Assembly: GCA_001772985.1 (NCBI GenBank)
Contig: MEVN01000005.1
Coordinates: forward strand, 168-7,091
Direction: 5' to 3'
DNA length: 6,924 nucleotides
Source of the DNA: a candidate division WWE3 bacterium RIFCSPLOWO2_12_FULL_36_10
Lineage (GTDB): Bacteria > Patescibacteriota > WWE3 > UBA101185 > UBA10185
Both the position numbers and the translations under genes were made by a program. Positions 1 to 5,920 of this stretch are shown piece after piece; within the stretch, counting starts at the first letter, position 1, and every line of letters begins with the position of its first letter. The notes under the pieces were generated by a model. That model did no database searches and was not told the DNA's origin. It was given only the letters and a program-made list of their open reading frames with translations.

Positions 1-128
1 CGACAAATGTGGGGCTTGAGTCCTTTGAAGCTCGGTATTATAACGGGTACTTCGGCCTTTTGGTTTATATTATAGTTTTGTTTCTTGTTTTGGCTTTGAT
101 AACGTTAGTAGTCTTTAGGCGCAAGTAA
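1..128 (+). CDS. C-terminal end of a membrane-anchored protein (partial)
   Basis: This is the last 41 codons of a gene that enters from the left edge. The frame begins at position 3 and ends with TAA at 126-128. The visible peptide starts TNVGLESFEARYYNGYFG. It continues into about 20 strongly hydrophobic residues (LLVYIIVLFLVLALITLVVF) and stops with the basic tail RRK. A hydrophobic helix followed directly by Arg/Lys at the very C-terminus is the usual layout of a C-terminal membrane anchor with its tail in the cytoplasm, so the missing body probably lies outside the cell. The gene converges on gyrB, and a strong hairpin terminator follows its stop after 9 bp, which supports a real gene end. 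No family can be named from so short a piece. An alternative is the last helix of a multi-pass membrane protein. Confidence 0.72.
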   Translation, partial: TNVGLESFEARYYNGYFGLLVYIIVLFLVLALITLVVFRRK

Positions 129-137
129 TCACTCGAT

Positions 138-173
138 AAAGGACAGATAGTCGGATTCTGTCCTTTTTCTTTT
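138..173 (+). terminator. Intrinsic terminator between convergent genes
   Basis: A perfect 10-bp stem, AAAGGACAGA (138-147) with TCTGTCCTTT (157-166), encloses a 9-nt loop (148-156) and runs into a T-rich tail (164-173, TTTTTCTTTT with one C). It lies 9 bp after the stop of the rightward gene. On the minus strand the same hairpin begins 18 nt after the gyrB stop, but the tail there is only TTTATCG. It should therefore work best for the rightward gene and may act more weakly as a shared terminator for gyrB. Confidence 0.88.
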
Positions 174-184
174 AGCACAAGAAA

Positions 185-3100
185 TTACATAATATCCACA
201 TTTGCCTGTTTGGCGTGAGTTTGGATAAAACGTTTTCTTGGAGGGACTTCTTCGCCCATTAACATTGTAAAAACTTCATCAGCTTTTGAAGCATCGGCTA
301 TTTGTACTTGTTTAAGAACTCTTGTCATTGGGTTCATTGTAGTTTCCCAAAGTTCTTCAGCGTTCATTTCTCCTAAGCCTTTAAACCTTTGAATTATAGC
401 GTTCTTTCCATCCGAAGTCTTTAGGAACTTTTCTCTTTCAACATCGTTAAATAGGTATTTTTTATTTTTTCCCCATGTAGCTTTGTACAATGGAGGAACC
501 GCTATATAAACATGCCCATTTTCGATAAGGCTATACATATGTCTAAAGAAGAACGTTAAATATAAGGTCATAATATGCATACCGTCTGTATCCGCATCAG
601 CCATAATTATTAACTTGTTATATCTTAGTTTTGTAGCATCATACTGATCCCCTATTCCGGCCCCAATGGCAATAATTAAGTTTTTAAATTTATCTGAATC
701 AACAATTTTGTCTAAACGAGCGCGTTCTGTATTTAGTACTTTTCCAAAAAGAGGAAGTATAGCCTGAATTTCCCTATCCCTGCCCTGTTTTGCGCTGTTG
801 TGAACAAACACTCCGCTAGCTAGAGCAAAATTATGGGTGTTTGGAACCTCCGCATCGTAAACATCCATTCTTTCATTTAATACTTCAATCCTTTTTATCT
901 TATGGTTATAGTGCATTACCGCCTCTTTAAGTTCTTCCTTGTTACCATTAAAAAACCTTTGTGTGATAGTATCCATCCTTATTATACTTTTGTCATTTAT
1001 CTCTGCCCTTAATAGGTTGTATAAATTCTCGTTCACCTCGTTAGTTTGATCATAAATTTGCTTCATTAATCCAAGTGACTTATTTAAATAGGTTTTATCG
1101 TAGTCTTTCCACTGCATTTTTGAGTTTAAAGATAGAAAAATTTTAGCATTTGGATTATCTTCATAATATTTCTTAACTTTTTTAGATCTCCTGTCTACAT
1201 TTTCAATTTTATTCCAATATTCTTTTTGAGAGTTACTCAGCCTTTTATTGGTTAACTTTCTATATTCTGAATTGGAAGCGTAAAATTCTTGGAATTTACT
1301 TTTCATATATTTTTTGTATTCATCATTTTCCCATTGTTTTTTTGCATTCCTTGATAAAATATCACGAGTTTCAGGTTCTTTCATTCTGTTGCTCATCTTT
1401 AATCTATATTTTTTTGTTTGTTTAGCTACTCGTGATTTTTCTTTTATTTCAGGTCTATGAAGCGTTTTCTCTATGTGTTTTCTGTGAAGGTCAAAATGAT
1501 CAGCTCGGCTCATTCTAATTAAGTTGCTTGGATTGTTATTGCTTTTGTCAAAATCTATATGATGGCAATGTGTTCCATAGGTGTGGGCATAGTTGTTGTT
1601 TTCAATATTAAATCTATCAGAAAGTGTATGAGTAAAAATCCAATCGTTATTATTTGGATTCCATGTCATTTCATAACCATCTATGGTAATTCCAGGCACC
1701 TTTTTATCAGATTTCATTTTATATAAAGGCATAAGCGAAATGTCGTCTTTTAAGTCCATGGCTTTTTTATATTCCCCTGTTTTTAACATAAAAAGATGAT
1801 CGGGTGTGCAAACTATTTCTTTGTCGTTATCTAAAACAACTTTAATTACCTTGGCATCTTTTTTAGTAACTCTGGAGTTTATAAATTTTTCTATCCCGAC
1901 TTCGCCGTTATTTTTAATTGTGTAACAGTAGTGCTCTTTACCTTCTTTTTGTTCTTTTTCAATTTCCATGAAAGATAAATTTCTTCCATCAGCCAAATAT
2001 ATTGATGTACCGCCAAAAAAGCAGCCTCCGGCCGAATCTCCTTCAACTATAAACAACTCGGTTTTAGTAGAATCTTTTTCGGAGCAATCAGCAAGTTTTC
2101 CAGGAAGCACTCCCCCGCCATCAAGAACAGTTTTTCTAATTACGGTTTCGCGCGCAGCTTTTGCAGCAATTCGAGCTTTCATTGTAATAACATTTTTTTC
2201 TATTATTGCTCTGGCGTCTTTTGGATTTTCTTCAAGAAACATTTCCAATCCGTCTTTAACTACAGTTTCAACTGCCGGTCTTACGTTTGAATTTCCAAGT
2301 TTACCCTTTGTTTGTCCCTCAAATTGTAAAGTTGCTGAATCTAATTTTATTGACACAATCGCAGTTAAACCTTCTTTTATATCATCTCCAGATAGACTCT
2401 CTCCATCTTTTAATAGTCCTGATTTTTGCGCGTAGTCATTTAAAGTTTTAGTTAAGGCTGTTCTAAATCCTGTTAAATGAGTTCCTCCTTCGGGATTTTT
2501 TACATGATTTGCGAACGTTAATACATTTTCGTTATATGAATCGTTGTATTGAAGAGCCACCTCAACATTAATTTCATCAACGGCTTTTGAGACAAAAAAA
2601 ACATTTTCATTTAACACTTTTTTATTTCTATTTAATGACTTTAGGAATGATTTGATCCCGCCCTCAAAATAATACGCAAGAGTTCTGTCTACTCTGTGGT
2701 CAATGATTTCAAATTTAGTATTCGCAGTTAAGTAAGCATATTCCTTTAGCTGGTTAATAAAAAAATTGATTTTGTAGTCTGTTGTTTCGAAAATCTTTGA
2801 ATCTGGTTTAAATTGAACTATCGTGCCGGTTTCGTAATTCCAATCTTCAAGATTAATCTGCCATTTAGCGTCTTTTAAGTTGATTTCCGGTTTTTTTGGA
2901 TCTATTTTTTTAACTTTTCCGAGAATTTTTCCGCCGTTTTCATATTCCTGCATTACGTATTCTTTTTCACGTTTCACAATAACTCGGAGCCAAGAAGATA
3001 ACGCGTTAACAACCGACGATCCTACTCCGTGAAGCCCACTTGATACTTTATACCCGCCTGCTCCAAATTTTCCACCCGCGTGAAGCTTGGTGAACGCGAG

Positions 3101-3388
3101 TTCAAGTGCAGAGACACCGTATCCTTTTTTAATATCGTATGGAATACCTCGTCCATTGTCATAAATAGCAACCGACTCATCTTCAAAAAATTCTAGTTTA
3201 ATATGGTTCGCGAAACTTCCCATGGCCTCGTCCATTGAGTTGTTAATTATTTCTGTAACTAAATGCTGAAGTCCGTATATATCGGTTGAGCCAATATACA
3301 TTCCGGGGCGTTTACGAACAGGCTCCAAGCCCTCAAGAACCTGTATTTGATCAGCGCTATATTTTTGAATATCATCAATAGTTGCCAT
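185..3388 (-). CDS. gyrB: DNA gyrase subunit B, intein-containing precursor
   Basis: This is the ATPase subunit of DNA gyrase, which with GyrA introduces negative supercoils. The 1067-residue precursor contains a 409-residue intein (456-864); the spliced protein would be 658 residues, normal for GyrB. The GHKL ATPase domain shows EIINNSMDEA (catalytic Glu46, Mg-binding Asn50), DNGRGIP (77-83) and the lid KVSSGLHGVG (114-123). The QTK loop lysine is Lys361. The TOPRIM domain is split by the intein: VEGDSAGG (448-455, catalytic Glu449) lies before it, and SAKQGRDR (865-872) plus the metal-binding DADTD (Asp931, 933, 935) lie after it. The C-terminal QRFKGLGEMNAEELW motif and the ending close to ...NVDIM fit GyrB. 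ParE is the main alternative; the length without a ParE-type tail and the ending favour GyrB. The ATG start at 3386-3388 fits the family N-terminus and lies just downstream of a promoter. The gene is divergent from holB. Confidence 0.96.
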   Translation of the reverse strand: MATIDDIQKYSADQIQVLEGLEPVRKRPGMYIGSTDIYGLQHLVTEIINNSMDEAMGSFANHIKLEFFEDESVAIYDNGRGIPYDIKKGYGVSALELAFTKLHAGGKFGAGGYKVSSGLHGVGSSVVNALSSWLRVIVKREKEYVMQEYENGGKILGKVKKIDPKKPEINLKDAKWQINLEDWNYETGTIVQFKPDSKIFETTDYKINFFINQLKEYAYLTANTKFEIIDHRVDRTLAYYFEGGIKSFLKSLNRNKKVLNENVFFVSKAVDEINVEVALQYNDSYNENVLTFANHVKNPEGGTHLTGFRTALTKTLNDYAQKSGLLKDGESLSGDDIKEGLTAIVSIKLDSATLQFEGQTKGKLGNSNVRPAVETVVKDGLEMFLEENPKDARAIIEKNVITMKARIAAKAARETVIRKTVLDGGGVLPGKLADCSEKDSTKTELFIVEGDSAGGCFFGGTSIYLADGRNLSFMEIEKEQKEGKEHYCYTIKNNGEVGIEKFINSRVTKKDAKVIKVVLDNDKEIVCTPDHLFMLKTGEYKKAMDLKDDISLMPLYKMKSDKKVPGITIDGYEMTWNPNNNDWIFTHTLSDRFNIENNNYAHTYGTHCHHIDFDKSNNNPSNLIRMSRADHFDLHRKHIEKTLHRPEIKEKSRVAKQTKKYRLKMSNRMKEPETRDILSRNAKKQWENDEYKKYMKSKFQEFYASNSEYRKLTNKRLSNSQKEYWNKIENVDRRSKKVKKYYEDNPNAKIFLSLNSKMQWKDYDKTYLNKSLGLMKQIYDQTNEVNENLYNLLRAEINDKSIIRMDTITQRFFNGNKEELKEAVMHYNHKIKRIEVLNERMDVYDAEVPNTHNFALASGVFVHNSAKQGRDREIQAILPLFGKVLNTERARLDKIVDSDKFKNLIIAIGAGIGDQYDATKLRYNKLIIMADADTDGMHIMTLYLTFFFRHMYSLIENGHVYIAVPPLYKATWGKNKKYLFNDVEREKFLKTSDGKNAIIQRFKGLGEMNAEELWETTMNPMTRVLKQVQIADASKADEVFTMLMGEEVPPRKRFIQTHAKQANVDIM
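1070..1471 (-). other. Basic W/Y repeat region of the intein endonuclease, probable DNA-binding
   Basis: Intein residues 185-318 are rich in Lys, Arg, Asn and Tyr and contain a degenerate tandem repeat. The clearest copies are LSRNAKKQWENDEYKKYM (223-240) and LSLNSKMQWKDYDKTYL (297-313). Weaker copies are LSNSQKEYW (262-270) and SRVAKQTKKYRLKM (197-210). The shared core is roughly L-S-x-N-x-K-x-Q-W-x(3-4)-Y-x-K-x-[ML]. Short helical repeats like these follow HNH domains in many phage-type homing endonucleases and track along the DNA target, in the manner of the NUMOD modules. Assignment to a named module is not certain from sight. Confidence 0.62.
1472..1573 (-). other. HNH nuclease motif inside the intein
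   Basis: Intein residues 151-184 show the HNH (beta-beta-alpha metal) pattern. It has a His pair in CHHID (His154-His155), then NNNPSNL (162-168) with the central Asn, then DHFDLH (175-180) with His176 and His180. The spacing HHID-x(4)-NNNPxNL-x(7)-H-x(3)-H matches the HNH homing endonucleases of phages and inteins. The stretch just before it (TWNPNNNDWIFTHTLSDRFN, 120-139) resembles the lead-in strand and helix usually found before such HNH cores. All expected metal and catalytic residues are present, so the nuclease may be functional. No LAGLIDADG motif is seen. Confidence 0.88.
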
Positions 3389-3397
3389 TGCTTTGGT

Positions 3398-3426
3398 ATT
3401 TTATATTATTAGATAAGGGTAGGCAA
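3398..3426 (-). promoter_or_regulatory. Candidate gyrB promoter (near-leaderless)
   Basis: Reading the minus strand, a -35 box TTGCCT (3426-3421, 4/6 to consensus) is followed after exactly 17 bp by a -10 box TAAAAT (3403-3398, 5/6). Nine bases then lead to the gyrB ATG. Transcription would begin only 2-3 nt before, or at, the start codon, leaving no room for a Shine-Dalgarno sequence; none is visible. The call is by eye from consensus boxes. Confidence 0.55.
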
Positions 3427-3439
3427 GGATCGGATCCTT
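3425..3439. repeat. Perfect 7-1-7 inverted repeat, possible operator
   Basis: AAGGATC (3425-3431), a central G (3432) and GATCCTT (3433-3439) form a perfect inverted repeat with a one-base centre. It lies between the gyrB and holB start codons, overlapping the last bases of the gyrB -35 box and the expected holB -35 position. A looser outer pair (AGATAAGG at 3411-3418 with CCTTTATCT at 3436-3444) flanks it. The size and position suit a dimeric regulator controlling both genes. There is no T-tract beside it, and a stem with a one-base loop cannot fold well as RNA, so a terminator is unlikely. Confidence 0.45.
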
Positions 3440-3446
3440 TATCTAG

Positions 3447-3452
3447 TATAAT
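3447..3452 (+). promoter_or_regulatory. Candidate holB -10 box (leaderless start)
   Basis: A perfect TATAAT at 3447-3452 ends 6 bp before the holB ATG at 3459. A transcript starting at the usual 6-7 bp downstream would begin on or next to the start codon. No Shine-Dalgarno sequence is present. The -35 area (about 3424-3429, CAAGGA) is poor and falls inside the inverted repeat, so expression may depend on an activator or on an extended -10 contact. Confidence 0.55.
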
Positions 3453-3458
3453 GAACTC

Positions 3459-4115
3459 ATGTCTTCATCAGTTTTAATTTATGGATCAACGCCTGAAAAA
3501 AGAAAAGCTAAAATAGCAGAGTTACTCAAAAAAACTGATCTAGAACAAACCCCAAACAATCCAGACGTTTTGTTTGTAACTACAATAGAAGAAAAAAAAT
3601 CAATTGGAATTGAACAAATAAAACAACTTGTAAGATACATCTGGGAAAAACCGTTCTCACACAAACAAAAAACCGCGATAATAGAAAACGCAGATATTTT
3701 AACGATTCCTGCGCAAAACGCATTATTAAAAGTTTTAGAAGAGCCCCCTATCTACGCACAAATTATACTTTGTTCAAAAACCGAAGAAGCGCTCTTGCCG
3801 ACAGTTGTCTCGAGATGCATAAAAGTACAAGCCACGGGCGAAAGAGAAATAATTTTAGAAAACAACAAATTAAATGAAGTTCTAAAAATGCATCTTGGAG
3901 GAAGATTAGACTGGGTTTCTGAACTTGGAACCTTACATAAGGAAGAAATTATTTTAATGCTTGAAAATTGGATTAGATCAGAAAGAAACCGTGGGGTTTA
4001 CAAAAATATTAACTTAATCACAAAAGTCTTAAACGATGTTCAAAAGACGAACATCACTTTGAAGCTGGCGCTTGAATATTTGGTATTACACCTTACTACA
4101 CAAAACGGCGACTAA
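3459..4115 (+). CDS. holB: Compact DNA polymerase III delta'-like clamp-loader subunit
   Basis: This 218-residue protein resembles the AAA+ part of the clamp-loader delta' subunit, which helps load the sliding clamp during replication in the cytoplasm. Supporting motifs are DVLFV with IGIEQIKQL (49-57), the degenerate Walker B stretch AIIENADIL (73-81), the diagnostic PAQNALLKVLEEPP (84-97) and the SRC motif TVVSRC (115-120). It is shorter than the usual delta' of about 300 residues or more. The N-terminus (VLIYGSTPEKRKAKI) has a P-loop position but no GK[ST], the four-Cys zinc module is absent (only Cys105 and Cys120 remain), and the C-terminal collar domain is short. It therefore cannot bind ATP in the usual way, which is acceptable for delta' because the DnaX subunits do the hydrolysis. 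The ATG at 3459 is chosen from the -10 box just upstream and the family-like start. A DnaX-related paralogue is the alternative. It heads a unit with pilB and pilT. Confidence 0.82.
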   Translation: MSSSVLIYGSTPEKRKAKIAELLKKTDLEQTPNNPDVLFVTTIEEKKSIGIEQIKQLVRYIWEKPFSHKQKTAIIENADILTIPAQNALLKVLEEPPIYAQIILCSKTEEALLPTVVSRCIKVQATGEREIILENNKLNEVLKMHLGGRLDWVSELGTLHKEEIILMLENWIRSERNRGVYKNINLITKVLNDVQKTNITLKLALEYLVLHLTTQNGD

Positions 4116-4125
4116 CTGTTATCAT
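4097..4125 (+). promoter_or_regulatory. Possible internal promoter before pilB
   Basis: TACACA (4097-4102, 4/6 to the -35 consensus), a 17-bp spacer and TATCAT (4120-4125, 5/6 to the -10 consensus) lie across the end of holB. Eight bases separate the -10 box from the pilB ATG at 4134. No Shine-Dalgarno sequence precedes pilB. The geometry repeats that at gyrB and holB, which is the main reason to list it; AT-rich DNA gives such matches by chance fairly often. Confidence 0.35.
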
Positions 4126-4133
4126 TCTTATTG

Positions 4134-5909
4134 ATGCCCGTTTTAACTGCCCAAAATCAAAAAGGAATTGAAGACGTACTTTATGAAAAGAAGCTAATAA
4201 ACTCCGATCAGCTTTCTGCCATTAAATTTGAACATGTAAATACAGGTAAAAATGCCGATCAAATAATAAAAGAGCGAGGGTACGTTAGTAATGAAGATTA
4301 TGTTAAAGCCTTCGGTGAAGTTTATGGAATTGAATATATTAAACTTGCCGAAAATAAAATTGATCAAAAGCTTTTAGAAATATTTCCACACGCAGTTGCT
4401 AAAAGATACAATATAGTTCCCTTTGCTTTAGACGGCGACAAACTTTCTCTTGCAATGGCCGATCCTCTTGATCTGCAAACAATAGAATTCGTTGAAAGAA
4501 AAACCGGCTATAAAGTAGTTCCCTTTATTTCAACAATAAAAGAGCTTGAGCATATAATTGACGAAATAGGCGGAAAAGCTATTGGAGAAGAAATAAGCGC
4601 AGCACTTCAGGAAATTACCGCTACAACTTTAAAAATTGATGAAAGCCAAGGAGATTTAAGTAGCGACGAATCGACAATTAGAGACGCTCCGATCGCGAGG
4701 ATCGTTGGAATGATCCTTGAAACGGCCGTAAAAATTGGAGCCTCCGATGTTCACTTAGAACCAAGTGAAGAAAATACCCGTTTAAGATATAGAGTTGATG
4801 GAGTTTTAACCGAGAAAAGAACGCTTCCAAAAGAAATGCATGATTCAATAATTGCCCGCATTAAAATTTTAGCTCAAATGAAAATTGATGAAAAAAGAAT
4901 CCCTTTAGATGGTCGTTTTAAGGTTCAAGTTGGAAATACCCAAACAGATTTAAGAGTTTCAACGCTCCCAACAATTTATGGTGAAAAAGTTGTTATTAGG
5001 CTTTTAAAAGAAGAAGGCTCTATTTTTACATTTAAAGATTTAGGAATGCGAGGCCTGTCGTTAAAACGATTTGAAGAAGCTTTATTAAAACCAACAGGTA
5101 TGATTTTGGTAACAGGTCCTACAGGCTCCGGAAAAACAGTAACGTTAGCTTCCGCTTTGGCAAAATTAAATACCGTAAGGGTAAATATTGTGACTCTTGA
5201 AGATCCGGTTGAAATTAGAGTTGCGGGTGTGAACCAAGTGCAGGTAAATCCTCAAGCAGGTTTAACTTTTGCGAACGGTTTAAGATCGTTCTTAAGACAA
5301 GATCCTAATATTATTATGGTTGGAGAAATTAGAGACAGTGAAACCGCGGAACTAGCCATTCAAGCAGCTTTAACCGGCCATTTAGTTTTATCAACTTTAC
5401 ACACAAACTCATCGTCAGGCGCACTTCCTAGGCTTTTAGATATGGGAGCTGAAAGTTTTCTTTTGGCATCAACCGTAAATGTAATTTTGGCCCAGAGACT
5501 TGTTCGAAAAATTTGTTCTGATTGTATTGAAGAATACTCCCCTCCTCCGGAAATAGAGGAAGATATAAAGAATACTTTGAGTTCAATTGAAACTTCGAAG
5601 GTTTTAATGAGTAAAGATAAGGTAATCGCGGATGATATGAAAAAGATAACTTCTGGAAAAATAAAATTATTTAGAGGTAAAGGATGTGAAAAATGTGGCA
5701 AATCGGGGTATAGGCACAGAATTGGTATTTTCGAAGTTTTGGAAATGAGTCCTAAAATTGCGGAGTTAACTTTAGATAGAAAACCGGCGGATTTAATAGA
5801 AAAAGTAGCAGTAGAAGAAGGTATGTTAACTCTACTTCAAGATGGTTACTTAAAAGTTATTGAAGGAATTACAACACTCGAAGAAGTTATGAGAGTAGCA
5901 AAAGGCTAA
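4134..5909 (+). CDS. pilB: Type IV pilus assembly (extension) ATPase PilB
   Basis: This is a cytoplasmic hexameric motor that powers pilin polymerisation at the inner face of the membrane, working with PilC and opposed by PilT. Numbering starts from the ATG at 4134 (591 residues). Residues 1 to about 150 form an MshEN-type N-terminal domain (T2SSE_N). A linker and the N2 domain (SDVHLEPSEENTRLRYRVDG and RVSTLPTIYGEK) follow. The ATPase core then has Walker A GPTGSGKT (328-335), the Asp box LEDPVEI (Glu356-Asp357), Walker B IIMVGEIRD (Glu398) and the His box TGHLVLSTLHTN (His416, His423). A zinc site is formed by CSDC (Cys461, Cys464) and CEKC (Cys518, Cys521), as is typical of PilB/GspE. A TTG directly precedes the ATG, so the start could be one codon earlier. 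The type II secretion protein GspE is the alternative, but the adjacent pilT favours PilB. All catalytic residues are intact. Confidence 0.95.
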   Translation: MPVLTAQNQKGIEDVLYEKKLINSDQLSAIKFEHVNTGKNADQIIKERGYVSNEDYVKAFGEVYGIEYIKLAENKIDQKLLEIFPHAVAKRYNIVPFALDGDKLSLAMADPLDLQTIEFVERKTGYKVVPFISTIKELEHIIDEIGGKAIGEEISAALQEITATTLKIDESQGDLSSDESTIRDAPIARIVGMILETAVKIGASDVHLEPSEENTRLRYRVDGVLTEKRTLPKEMHDSIIARIKILAQMKIDEKRIPLDGRFKVQVGNTQTDLRVSTLPTIYGEKVVIRLLKEEGSIFTFKDLGMRGLSLKRFEEALLKPTGMILVTGPTGSGKTVTLASALAKLNTVRVNIVTLEDPVEIRVAGVNQVQVNPQAGLTFANGLRSFLRQDPNIIMVGEIRDSETAELAIQAALTGHLVLSTLHTNSSSGALPRLLDMGAESFLLASTVNVILAQRLVRKICSDCIEEYSPPPEIEEDIKNTLSSIETSKVLMSKDKVIADDMKKITSGKIKLFRGKGCEKCGKSGYRHRIGIFEVLEMSPKIAELTLDRKPADLIEKVAVEEGMLTLLQDGYLKVIEGITTLEEVMRVAKG

Positions 5910-5911
5910 AA

Positions 5912-5916
5912 AAGGA
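5912..5916 (+). promoter_or_regulatory. Ribosome binding site of pilT
   Basis: AAGGA at 5912-5916 lies four bases before the pilT ATG at 5921, just after the pilB stop. It is the only clear Shine-Dalgarno-like sequence before a start codon in the window and it fixes the pilT start. Its presence at an internal operon gene contrasts with its absence before gyrB, holB and pilB. Confidence 0.7.
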
Positions 5917-5920
5917 AAAA

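Larger units (their letters stand above)
797..2023 (-). mobile_element. GyrB intein with HNH homing endonuclease
   Basis: This in-frame protein intron of 409 residues lies between Gly455 and Ser865 of the precursor. It starts with Cys1 (CFFGGTS), has block B TPDH at intein residues 73-76 (His76), block F around VYDAEVPNTHNF (388-399), and ends GVFVHN with His408-Asn409 followed by Ser+1. All residues for standard Cys1/Asn/Ser+1 splicing are present, so it should be active. From memory, its splicing blocks closely resemble the Synechocystis GyrB intein, which sits at the same point (GDSAGG/SAKQ). Between the blocks, about residues 100-365 hold an HNH nuclease plus a basic repeat region. The element would home by cutting intein-free gyrB alleles. 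Its location at a strongly conserved active-site loop, six residues from catalytic Glu449, means the gyrase cannot work until splicing occurs. Confidence 0.95.

Noticed and set aside
138..173. A riboswitch or small RNA in the gap after the first gene
   Set aside because: The gap is only 56 bp and is fully explained by one hairpin with a T-tract.
1968..2435. A 155-codon open frame on the plus strand
   Set aside because: It lies antisense across the GyrB TOPRIM and intein N-terminal coding region, its translation resembles no family, and the minus strand encodes well-conserved motifs there.
2024..3388. A second intein or insertion in the N-terminal half of GyrB
   Set aside because: The ATPase and transducer domains are of normal length and continuous, and the spliced length (658) is normal.
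3451..3477. An upstream ATG overlapping the holB start, giving a tiny 8-codon frame
   Set aside because: This ATG overlaps the -10 box itself, so it would not be present in the expected transcript.
5360..5701. A 113-codon open frame on the minus strand
   Set aside because: It is antisense to the PilB His box and zinc site, which are certain; no promoter or ribosome binding site supports it.
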